Shown: in pieces, positions 25,701 through 38,545 of the stretch | Layout: each line of letters begins with the position of its first letter | How positions within the stretch are numbered: position 1 is the stretch's first letter | Source of the DNA: Plakobranchus ocellatus | Lineage: Eukaryota; Mollusca; Gastropoda; Plakobranchidae | Assembly: GCA_019648995.1 (NCBI GenBank) | Contig: BLXT01008342.1 | Location: 643,925 to 688,878, forward strand | Reading direction: 5' to 3' | Length of the DNA: 44,954 nt | The notes under the pieces: model-generated | What the model was told of the DNA's origin: nothing | The model's database searches: none | What the model saw: the letters and a program-made list of their open reading frames with translations, nothing else | Made by a program: the position numbers and the translations under genes

Positions 25701-28700
25701 TCGTTGGAAAATCTTCTTAAATTGATTTTGAGATATGTTTTCAACATGTCCCCCCCCCCTTCCCCCCCTTTTTTTTCTCAAGCATCCTTTGAGATTGTCT
25801 TAGTATCAGTACAGAAATTAATCATACAAATACAAATTTTTGTGGTGGAACCTTCATTTTTTTTTTAATAACAAAGTTATCTTAAATGGTTTGGCAGGCA
25901 CATCAGCAACAAAGATTATTTCTCTTGTATTCTATTTTTGCCCACAAGCAAGATCAATCACTGAAATTCTGTGAAAAAAAATTCATTTAAATATTTTTTT
26001 AAAAACCTCTTTCACAGGTTTACTATAGCTGAAGGAACCCTAATGAAAATTATAGAATCAACCTGACAAATTCATTAATAAAAAATGCACCACAAAAAGC
26101 AATCATGAAAATGTAACTGAACTATTACTTTGCAAAGCCACTTAGTGATTTACCTGCTCCACAGGAAATGAAAGTGTCGAAAAAGCCAAGACATGTTATA
26201 TATCTTGAGTCTGAAAGTACGTCAACAACATTCACATGATAACCACACAGCTCCTGACAAAGAGGGGTCACACCTTTTTTAGCACAGCATTCTAGAATAA
26301 GATGGAATAAGATTATAAAGATGACATTAATATGGTAAACATTTGACACAAAACTTTCTATTATTAATGATAGTTTTATACTTATTAAAATACAGTTGAG
26401 TACACTTTACATAACTTGTTCAAAATAAAACTTTTTTTTAATCCACGGGGTTTTCTTTTGACACAAGTACTTCCCCCTTTGAACACTTATTGTAAAGGGC
26501 CATCACTTTAGCCTTCATTTGGGTCAACTATAAACTATATTGAAACACTAGATCTGCATAGCAAAACTTAGAGCAAGGCGATCTGAGATGATGACTTTGG
26601 CAATAAATTGTAAAACTGAACTTTTTGACAAAGTGAAAAAGAACTAAGGTAGCAAGGAAAGACCCAATAACAACAAAAATTAAAAAGATGTTTCAAAGGA
26701 TTTGTTGAACTTGTGAACACTGTTTAGACACCTATGGAGACGAAAACATATAACAGAGACCTTGGCACCTCAATGTTAAGACAGCACCACTCACTAACCG
26801 ACTTAGCTTAAGTTTACAGTCAAAGCGTCGAACATAAGTAATTCAGTAATCAATATACAAGCAGATGAAACTGTGACTGAGCCATTTTAGAAAAGGGAAC
26901 TGGACTTCTCTTGACAGCCCCCCCCCCCNNNNNNNNNNNCCCCCCCCCCCCCCCTAGTTTAATTGCCTCAATAAACTACAAAAAAAATATTTAAAAATCA
27001 TGTAACTTGATTTTTATGTACGTCAGTCTTTTTAGTTATGTCTTGTGGACATAAACTCTAGCAGTGTAGATTGTAACTACTTCTTGACACTTTTTGAACA
27101 AATGATACAGCAAAAGGAAGCTTAGAATTTGAGTTAGATGAAGCTTGTTTTATTTTCAACATAGTTTTCTTTGCAATCCACACAGAGCTGCCAACCAAGG
27201 ACTAACTTCTGCATGCCCAGCAGACTTTTATCTGCACCACAATCAAGCACTAGTTCCTACATCAGTATCCCTGTAATAAAGATTTCCTTTCAAGTACTCC
27301 ATTAGCTGGTCTTTATGCATACTTTATGCAGGATGTGGGAGGATGAGGAAATCCAGCTGCATCAGAACATCTTGAATGGGGGTACATGCATTGCCATGCG
27401 GCATTATTACATTTTTTCTTGGGTGATATTGTCTCAGCCTAACCAGTGCTTCTTGTGAAAAATAAAGAAAACTGCATATTTTTTGCCAGGTGGTGGACAA
27501 TGCGACCGCCGAAGGTAAGAGCATACATAGTGGGTTCTGCGGGGGTATACTCCCCAAGAAAATTTTTTCAAAAGGACTGCAAATAAAGCTGTTTGGAGGT
27601 ACTTTGGCATCAATTTCATGTATATTTTGTTCAACTCTGAAGTAATGAAATATCTATAGAGCAGTATTTCTGAATGCAAAAAACTGAAAATGCGGAAATC
27701 CGCAGAAATGTGGACAACTAGAGGCACTGCTAACATTCAGTTTATTTGAAGATGCATCATTGTTCTAAGTTATCTTGTTTACCCTACTCTGAAAGTCCCA
27801 TGTACGTAACACCTTTTTGATTTTGAGGCGAGTTTTATGTCTGTTGTCCACAGGCTAGCTTTTGCTCTCTAGGTCACAGTGATACACCCATGACTTATCT
27901 CCAGAAACAATTTGATGTAGGAAAGCCATCATTTTATTGTTCAAACAGTTGCCATAGTTTGGTACTCATGGTTTTTTATTCAGCTAATTAACATTTGAGA
28001 GACCCACCTGGCAGACTTTCTTACAGCCCAGATACTTGCTACAATATTGAGGACAAGTTCTTTATATATTTACTAGTAGAAGTTTTTGGCAATGTCTTTG
28101 GATTTAACATGGTACACCTCAGATCTAATTTCTATAGTAATAGTGATAGAGAAATGAAATTTTTATTCAAATGAATATGCGTAATCTACTGTCAAAAGAA
28201 CTTTTTATCATATGGTTACCATGGCAAAGGTGGCCATCTTGGATTTTGGACTATTTTTCTGAATGACTAAAACTCATAAAGTTGCTGACATATTAACTTC
28301 AAATTTGGTTTACATAATATAGAGATGCTCCTTTATAAACGATCAGAGAGCTTTTCGTTAAATTTGACACATGTATTGAAAAAACAATTTTTAAAAATAT
28401 TGCCGTTGGAAATTTCTAATTTTTACAACTTTCCAGGTTCATTTTTTTTCAAAAATAAAAATATTCACACTGTCTGAAAAAAACGCTCTGATCATTGGTT
28501 TGGCACATGTTTCTGAACAATTGCACCAATTTTCGTCCAAATCCACCTTGCAAAGATTTGGTGAAAAATGTAAAAAAAAAAAAAAAAAAAAAAAATTAAT
28601 TTTGAGAAAATCTAAGAAACCTAATTTTTAGAGAAAATTCAATAAACATGTTGTGTTTGAAAATCTTTGTATTTAAAATCCATCTTTCTTTGAACATGTC

Positions 28701-31700
28701 TAGTTCATTTCATAAAGATATCTTAAAAAATAAGAAAGTTATGGCAAAAAATAAACAGCAATGTAACAGAGTAAAATAAAGAAAAAATTTGCCTGACAGG
28801 GTGCTGCTTCCTTCCTTCCCCTCCCTCCTCCTCTTCTCCCCTCCAATAGACTCTCTGCTTATTTTGATTTACTGGATTTTATGAGCTTTGTGGCCTACCA
28901 GAATGCATTTGATAATACAATCTAGTCTCAGTCAGATCATGTCTTTCCCAAAGATCTTGATCTTTGCCTAAAAAAGCTGCATGGACACAAGCATCACCCT
29001 AAAGAGAATGTAGTCTTTCATAGATATTTGCTGCTGAGCAATCTTTTGTAGAAAGACATTCATTCAATGACAGCACATTGCCTACATGAAATTCTTTGGA
29101 GGGTGCCCTTCGTTTATTGTAACCAGGGTATCCAACAGCATGTTGTTACACATGTAGTTTTGACTTTGACATTTCATGCAATCAATCTAATGTTTAAATT
29201 TTCTGCAGTTGTAGTCAAATGGTTAGCCAGTATTTATAGCATTTTTCAATATTCTACACATCATATGTGCAAAGTTATGGTCAATTAGGTATTTCTTATC
29301 AGTCCACCCTCAAATCAAATTTTATATTTTATCACAATTGTGGCATATTTACCTGGTGGATTTGAGACAGCAGGAGCTGTGGTAATGTTATTCTCATTAG
29401 CAGGATCTGTTAAAAAAAAGCAAAAAAAAAATGGTTTGAAAATATACTAAGACATCCAGTTTAATTTAGATACATTACTCAAAATGTGACTAGTGAAAAA
29501 GTTAATGAGTTCAAAAAAGAAAATGTACATGAATATAGAAATCTGTGCAATTTAACTTACATTTACTGCTTTAGAAATGGTTAAAAAAGAAAAAACCCAA
29601 AAAAAAAAACACGAAACAAATGACTTTACAGTTGGACAAATTATATCAGAATATGAAAAGCTTACACTTTCATTACACTCAGGAAATCTTTTTTCATGGC
29701 TGATCATGTGGAGATTACAATGCATTGGAAAAAAAAAGTGTTTGCCACCAATACTATTTCATTTCAAAGTAATATTTGTTATGTTTTTACTTTATTGTTA
29801 CATGACAGTTAAAGACTTATTATTTACATCAACATCATATCAACAATACAAAAAAAAAAGCTGCAACAAATTTTTTCTGAGCTTTTTACTCACTGCGCAG
29901 ATTGACATGGCATTGAACAGAGCCAAACTTGTTGGACACAGAGATGCTGTATTCACCATAGTCACTCTCTACAACATTGGCTATCTTTACTCTGTAGGAT
30001 GTGATGCCTGTGTGGTAACGCTCATCTCGAGCCATTGACAGCTTAGATGAATCTTGCTGCAACTTCCGGCCATCTTTTATCCAGGCAAACTGGTCTGTTA
30101 TAAAGAATCGGTAATAAAGTGTTTAGTGTTTTGCTTTTGAAGGTAACATTATATGCAAAAGAAAATATCTTGTGCATGTGATTATAAAGTATAATAGTTT
30201 TTGAGTCATGTGAGTGAAAGAATAAATAGAATCGAACTCAGTTTAAATATTGCAAGCCAAGATAGAGACATTGATATGCAAAAATAATACCTATATGTAG
30301 CATAGCAAAAAAAATATGATGCTGTCTTTGGATTTTCTCTAGGGACTCTATCTTGTTTTGCTCTCTTATGGGACGAAGTCAAGTCTGATAAAGATTTTTT
30401 TTTTTAATGTGCATGAATAATGTAAATTTTTTAAAATCATAAATTATGGAAAAAAAATATAAATTTTAACATTTTACATTGTCTCCAGTTTGATGGTATA
30501 TATTTACTGCCCTCTCTTGTCTTTTATGTTTAAGATTTTTACATAATTGAATCAAGCTCATTCTTTAATATGCTTAACATATTACTTTAGGCATAAACTT
30601 AATTTTGGAGGCAGGCTACAAAAATGAGAATGTTCATAACATTTTATGAATAAGCGCTTCCTTATGCTTCAGTCAGATCAGGGTTTACAATGAAGCTAAG
30701 GCCTGACATGGTAATCTAATTTGCACATCAAAACAGTCATATTAAAGCAGAGCTGAGAAAAACAAGCCGTAGCAAGAACAAGTTTTTGCATGGCTGGGCT
30801 GAAAAATAAATGTGCCACCAAGCACAATGCGTACATATATCCCAGAAGGAAGATAACATTCAACACATCGGCTGACTGATATAATCATTCTTAATATCAT
30901 TGAACATTTAAGGGCCAACAGTAAAATTTAGATGATTTCAAAACAAATTTTTGTTCAACTTGTTTCTTCTGAAAACTTAGATTAGCATATTCATAACTCT
31001 ATATGCACCTGAGTCAGGGAATCCTCTAAACCAGCAAGCAACTTTTGCTGCTCCGTTGATGCCTGGTGGGGAGCTCTCAATTTTCAATTGGTCAAATATT
31101 GGTTTGGCTGAGTTTGAAAGAAATTGTGACATTAGTATCATAGCATAGTATCTTCAATAACAGATATATAAAACTGAGTGGTCATAAAAATAATCGAAAA
31201 TGATAAAGAGTGTTGCCCTAAGTTGGCATGTTTTTTTTTTATACTGTATTCACAAGAGTTTTTCTTCAAAATCATATTTCTCAGGTCTAAAGTTCTGATG
31301 ATTCGGATTTGCAAAAAGTTGGGAGTGAAGAAAGAATTTCGATGTATTTTGTACAGAAAATATTGACAGTAAATTGATAAGTACTTCATGCTGCTGGTCC
31401 CTCACAAACATTATTTTAATCTTGCTAAATCAAATGTAGGGGTAGAAAGAAAGATCAGAGAATTAGACACAGAGAGCCAGTATCAGACCTGCCAACCCCA
31501 AATTGCTCTCACAGGAATAGCTACCTCTACTCACAGGAATTTACAAAGTCTCACAGGAATATGCCAGTATAATGCAATGCGAATGGATAAACCGTACTAC
31601 ACCTTAATTAAATCTCGACCATAGACATTCCATAATATCAAAGTCAGAGGCTAATTATTGAATTTTCGACTCTAAAAGATGCAAGAGAGTATCTCCCAAC

Positions 31701-32242
31701 TCACTGCCATTAGTCTAATAATATTACCATTTATCAAACCTTAAAGACGTGCAGACTTAGGGCCTGGATGATTAATTTTTTTTAAGGTGCACTACAGTGT
31801 TTAAAACTCAAAATCAGCTCACGCAATAAAAGGTTACAAGAAAAAAGAAATCTTATGTGAGACAGGTCTACAGAATCTCAATAAGGCTAAAATTGTGACC
31901 CATTGTATATCAAATAAAAAGAAAACACCGAGTTTTCCTTTGCTCTATTTAAAATGATTGAGATCTTCGCAAGTCATGTTGGCCTTGTACAATGTATTCA
32001 AGTCTGTATAGGCTTAGGCTCAGACTAAAGCCTAAATTAGATCTTTAGGACCATTATCAAATCGTGATTATACATCAAGAAACAAAATTAAGAGTCTAGG
32101 GAAATTACAAATTGTGCTGGATCATGATATTGTCTAGAGAGAGAGAGAGAGAAAGAGAGAAATAAAAGAAAAAAGAGTGAGAATTACTGAGAGACACTCA
32201 GAGTGATAAAAGGAGAAACAAAGAGAAAAAGACTAGAGAGAA

Positions 32243-32286
<44 letters not shown>

Positions 32287-32411
32287 AGAGAGAGACAGGA
32301 CAAAGAAATCATCAGGAAAAAAAAATCCACATCGACGCTAAAAACTAAAGAAGAGAAAAATAACATTTTTAAAACTGAGTAATTTAAGATGAGACTGAGA
32401 CAGAAACCGAG

Positions 32412-32505
<94 letters not shown>

Positions 32506-33106
32506 AGTCTAGATTGGATGATAAGGTGTATAGCCTTCAGTGCATTAGATCTAGTAATCTAGTGTGCAGATCTAATAGGATTTTTCAAAGTAGATCTAGG
32601 ACAAAACATGTTGGCTATTATTTATAAGATACATGTATTATAAAAAATATGGTATTAAGTTAGGGTTTTTTGTAAATAACAGGCAGTTTGTATGCACATC
32701 CCCATTCATGTAGTGTTCAAACTATACATAGTCGGCATCTCTGATTACTTTGATGTGGGGCTGACTTGAAGGTCAGACTGCAACTCCCAAAAACCAACCT
32801 TTGATTTCTTTGATCTATTGCCGACATGGTAGGCTAGTTATCACTCTAGGCCTACTGCATCGTGCACGATGTTGACTTAAAAAATGATTATTACTTATTA
32901 TCAAGACTTACTTGCAAAACGCAAGTGTTTCATCCTCTGAGATCTTGTTTGATTCATTAATAATTAATTTGGGGGAGGATTTTGTTTAGCCGTCAAGACT
33001 GTGAATTAATATAATGATTAAGATGGTGCAGCCTTCTTGCTTACCTTACCACCAGCGCCGAAGGTCTATTGAGTTACAGACACCCCCCCCCCAAAAAAAA
33101 AAAAAA

Positions 33107-33137
<31 letters not shown>

Positions 33138-36100
33138 TGCGGAATATATCTAATCCTGGGACACTTTGAAAGCCCGGTATAAGATCAAAGAAACAACACC
33201 GGTCTACTTCGCGGACAGTTTAAAAAAATCGAGGATCAACTTTCTATCGATATCGCATTTTTGTATTACATGAATGGAAAGAAAATCGCACAAAATGAAA
33301 CCAAAGCGCACATGCTTATTTTAACAGCTAAAGCGTAATAATTATGTTCTCCATTGGCTTAATGAATTACGCCTAAACCATAATGTTGGCATGTCTGCAT
33401 GTAGCACTATGACATATCCATAATACAGAAGTTACTCTGTCTCTTTATACAGAATGTTGAATAAACATTATGGACGGCAAATTGGATACTTGGATCATAT
33501 CGATAGTAATTTAAAAGTGTTCAACACTATTAAATTGGTAAAGAGAACATGTCTGTTGATATCGGATGGATCCAAAGGATAAGACGAGATAATTTTTTTC
33601 TTTGCCATCGTCCATCGGGACAACTGAATGGGATTTTAGCATGGCAGCCCGGAAAATGGAATTTATAGGTGTTCACCAGAATTTTTCCCGGCGAAAACGG
33701 AAAGTTGGCAGGTCTGCAGTATCAAAGATGGGTGCTATATATACATCCATACATGCAAAATCAAAATTCAATATTATTTAGTTTAGAACGATTGGTATCA
33801 ATTATATACAAAACTAGAGTAGAAGTCAGATTTTTATAAAAAGTGTGAAAACCATATTCTTGTTACAATGCAAGCAAAGGTAAGACCCAAAAGGATATTC
33901 AAAATAAGAGTAATGCATCCACATTAAATTGAGCCACTTTCCAAACTTTAAAAAAGAAATTCAAAAAAGAAAAGAAGTCTATCAGTATAAGTTGTTTTTT
34001 TTTTTTCTCTCCACAAAAAACACATTAAAATCTAACCTTTGACTGGAAGATAAAATGATGCACTGCTGGTGGTGAAATAATCTGTAACTTCACAAGTGTA
34101 CAAGCCCTCATCAGTTAGGGAGTCCACATTATTCAAGTACAAAAACCTGTTGTTGCTGACCACTCTCCGGTTCTTGAAGATAAACTTCACTGATAATTCC
34201 TCAATAGTTTGAGGAAAGCCTGCAATACTGCAGACCAACATTGCATCATTGCCGATTTCTACATAAGGCATGTCTCCAGACAGATATACCTTCACATCCC
34301 GCGCTGTTTGGAAAAAAGCAACAAAATCATCTTTTGTGGTAGGCCATGATCGTGCCTTTAGATAGTGACTGACAAAAAAAGGGCAGTAAAAGCATTACGT
34401 GCATACCATGAGAGGTGAGTGTTGAAATATATTGAGCAGTATAAAAATATGTTTTTTCTTGCTCTGACTTTTAATTTCTGCCTTCATAGTTTGCTGACAA
34501 CAATTTTGTTCACAACTTTTTTAAAGAATAATAAAAGTTTTGTCCTGCAGCTAGAGGGTTAAAGAATTTCATGAAGCAAATGCATAGTGTGTAAAACATA
34601 GATAAAGAATGAAGCAGGGGATTTATTAAGTTTCATAAAAAACAAGAATTTGAAAAGTGAGTTCATATACGAAAAGTTGCTTCAGAAACTCATAAGAAAA
34701 AAAATGTGAGAGGAATAGGAAAAAAAATCAAATTTTAAGGATTTGTAACACTGAAATATTTAAATGCTGATCAAATCTGATTAAATTTAAAAGGGGCTTT
34801 AACTGATCACTTGCTTCTTTAAAATTTAAGAAAGCTTTAACTGATCACTTTCTTCTTTTTCTTTGTGTTTTAAAATGTTCTAAAGAACAATCTACACATG
34901 TAATTGAATTTAAAACATTACCGTATTCCGAAATAAACAATGTGCGCTTGGATGAAGGGGGCCCACTGCCATAGCTATTGTGAGCAACCACCATAAATGT
35001 GTAGTCTTGATTTGGAGTATCTATAGCAATAACCATTGACTGTGCAGTTGTCTGGCAGAAAATTTTCAAAAATAAGGTTCACTGGATATTTGCTGTAAAA
35101 GTTATTTTGAAAATACAGTGAAGCGATAACTTTATAAAATAATAGTATCTTTTCATAAAAAAAACCTTGCACCTATAACCCCAAGTCTTTGGGTGTTTGA
35201 ATTATCACCCTCAGTTTCACACTTAAATTCCCTGAAAAAAATAACAAAAATAAACATAAAAAATCTTACTTAATTAAAAGTATGCAGGTTTTAAAATAAC
35301 CCCCAAGTTCATCAAGACAAAGGACATGAAAGCTCAGCAAAAGCAACCTCAAAAGTTTGCTGTTACATGACTGAACAAACTATATGACTAAAAATAGCTT
35401 GCCATTTATGGAAGGACCAATAATTATTACAAATGCCTTAACTCCTACATTGTCACAGTCAAAATGCAGCACACTGCAGTGCAGTGGAAAGCAAACTCCT
35501 AACTTTAAATGATTAAAATATCAAAGAATCAGCTTGAAATTAAATCTTTGTCATTCAAATAGAATCTTTCTTCTGAAATATCAGGCATCATCTTCATTAA
35601 TACCATTAATCATTAATTTTTTCTTTCACTCCTCATCCATTTTTTCCATGAACTGTAAAAGCTCAAAAGATTGTTTTTTTACTGCCTTGTCCAATCACTT
35701 GACAAGCTCCAGAATTGGGTTTGTCTCTATAGGATCTAAAACAAGTTTTGTACCTCTTTCGTCACTTTATCCTCAGGGCTTGTTTCATTCCAGTAATAGA
35801 CAGTGTAGTAACAGTCTTGTGCACAATAGTCAGGAGCATTCCAAGACAGACTGATGTTAAGGTCTGCTTCAGTACTGCGCATTACAGAGAAACCAAGTGG
35901 TGCTCCAGGTATCAAACCTGGGAAATGCACACAGGACAGATTTTTTAAGATAAGTAAATTCTAAAAATACAAATATACTGAGGCAAGCTTTAGCCAGTCC
36001 ATTGTCATGATCAATCTGAAGCAGCAGCACCCTGCATTTTAAAATAAACTTTCCTTCATAAAAGATAATCTTTTAAAATGATGGCAATTCCAAGATAAAT

Positions 36101-38514
36101 TAAGTTTAAAAAACAAACAACAATGCAAGCCTTTGATAAGAATCACAGCCTATAAAATATGTCATGAGCTTACATTTATGATCAACAAAAAAACCCATTG
36201 CTTTCAAGATGATAATTGGTTTGTGCAAAACTGGAAAAAAAAATTTGATAGAATCACTTACTGATGTTGAAATTAAATGACACAGCAAGTTATTAAGCAT
36301 AAAATAAAAGTTTGATTTTGATCTTAAGATCTCACTATGTAAATTTCAAATAACAATTGTTGCTTTACTAGAAATGGTTGTATATCAAGTTTTGTTTTTT
36401 TTCTTTTGTTTTTTGTAAGCATATTAAATCTTGTCAAACACTTTGCATTGAAATCAAGATTTGAAAAGATGGAAAACCTAATTCAAAAGACAACAAGAAA
36501 CTCATAAAGCCGAAACAATTAATTCCTGCAAGTCACACCACCTGACCATAGTCATACCGTGCCTTTCCAAGAAACAGCTGAGAATGATGTCTCGATGAGT
36601 GTAACTCATGCAGGTCGCTTGGGCCAGGGTATTTGGCCCTGCATTGCCACCGCAGATAGGCACACATACTGACGGCAGGTTTTTCTCCTCACAACAAAAT
36701 CTATGGTCCTCTCCATCTGGTAAGTAAAGATAGGAAAAACAGATTCTATTTTACTATCACAGAACAACACACAATTAAAAATGGCTTGGAATGGGCTGTT
36801 TGTTTATTATGATGAAGGAGAGGCAACATAACACTATTTTTTTTTTAAAGTGATACTCTTTATCCTTTAGAAGAAAAAGCAACCTTTGCATTTAGTATAT
36901 TTTCATAAAATGTAAAGGATAAACAAAAATTGATGTTTTTCTGACATACTCCGCTCCATTTTTTTGTTACTGATACTTTGTTGTTTTATTCTGATCCCTG
37001 ATGAAAACCTGGGCATAAAATATCCATCAATTTGTTAAATGTCAGTTTTGTGGAGCTGGTGTATATTCTCTATGTGTCTTGATACAATCTAAACTGATTA
37101 TTTTTCTTACACCAATGCAAAAAAGTATATTGTTCTTTTTTTTCCAGTTGTCTAAAAAAATTTTTGCTGAGAAACAGTTCAGTTTCAGAATTCTGCAATG
37201 GAAAATTCCTTTTGCTCAAATTTATTTTTGCAATTTAGAAATAAACTGCAATACAGTTTGATGTGGGGTATGGCTATTACCAGCAAAACAAGCCAACATA
37301 GCTGTGCTCTCACTGAAGCAGGCATTTGTCTGATCCATGGTTGATTCTTTGTTCAGACAAATATCCCTGCAAGCCTTTGAAACAGTGTTCTCACAACAAT
37401 CTAAGAAAGACAAAAAAAAATATTTTACATGTGCTGACATGCTTAATTGCTTTTGATTACAAAAACTTTGTTGCAGTGAAATTACATTTAAAAAAACTAT
37501 ATATTTGACATAAAGATAAAGCCGTGTAAAATTTAGTTTAAAAAAATGTGGACTGTGTGAAGAGTATTATTTGTAAATATACTACTTTTGCCTCTTCCAC
37601 TATGATATTTTACCTTTTATTTCAATGCATACATCTGCATGAACCGATCTATTTTATTTTACGTCAAAATATATATATGAACATGGTGTTTGCTAAGTTT
37701 ATTCCATTTGTACTTAACATGATAAAAGATATTCATGTTTAATCACAATAACTCCTGAAATCATATAGAAAGCATGTTCGTGAAAAGAAAAAAAAAAGTC
37801 TTTTCTTTCGAATTTCATATGTCAGATGGTATAAGCTGGGACTATTGGGTATAGATATTTACCAGTAATGTTTTGCCAGAATGCACGACCTCTTGGTCCA
37901 TCTGAAATATCTACAGGAGACTTATCTGTCACATCTGGAAATGAAAATCAAATGGTCGAATTGAAATCATAATTATTGCAGACAAAAATCACCACAAATT
38001 TTTTTCTTTTTATTCCACTGTTCAAAGTGAAAACACAGTTACTGAATCCTTAATTGATTGAAACTAAAGAACAAGGCTTTTTAAAATAAGATTTTATATA
38101 TGAGACAACCAGAGAAAATCTGTCACACATCAGATTTCCCACATTTTGAGCTATCAACAGGATTCATAAGCTCACAATAGACACTTTTAGAGTAAAGAAA
38201 AAAACGTCTCTATCCCTATTCTGTCGAATTTGAAGAAATATTTTAATCATCTCTTACAGACATAAAAGAAGACTCAATCGCAAAAGAATCCACAGAGACT
38301 TTTACTTGATTTTCCCTGATTGCATTATGCATATACTTTGTTCAAACACAATCATATTCTCAAACCCTCAAACTAAGTAATCCTAAGCATAGAGGATTTT
38401 GAAAAGCAGGAGGAATAGTTTTTCTTTGCTGGTCATCGATGTGCCACCATAACCAAATAATTTATGAAAGAAGATGGATAAAACCCAATTCAGCGAGGGG
38501 TATAACAAACTAAC

Positions 38515-38545
<31 letters not shown>

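Larger units (their letters stand above)
31484..33716. mobile_element. 2.2 kb DNA transposon with 13 bp inverted ends and target duplication
   Basis: CAGACCTGCCAAC at 31484-31496 is matched exactly in inverted orientation at 33704-33716. CAGTAT flanks both sides (31478-31483 and 33717-33722) as a 6 bp direct repeat. CTCACAGGAAT occurs twice just inside the left end (31530-31540, 31550-31560), with a nearly identical CTCACAGGAAT at 31508-31518. No transposase was recognised; three GA tracts and an AAT tract lie inside. Sits in the intron between exons l and m. Confidence 0.65.

Noticed and set aside
29577-30038. A 153-codon + strand open frame
   Set aside because: Its second half is the antisense of receptor exon n, which has clear Ig motifs and splice sites; the first half is lysine-rich intron sequence.
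32184-32366. A serine/leucine-rich - strand frame
   Set aside because: It is simply the translation of the AG microsatellite.
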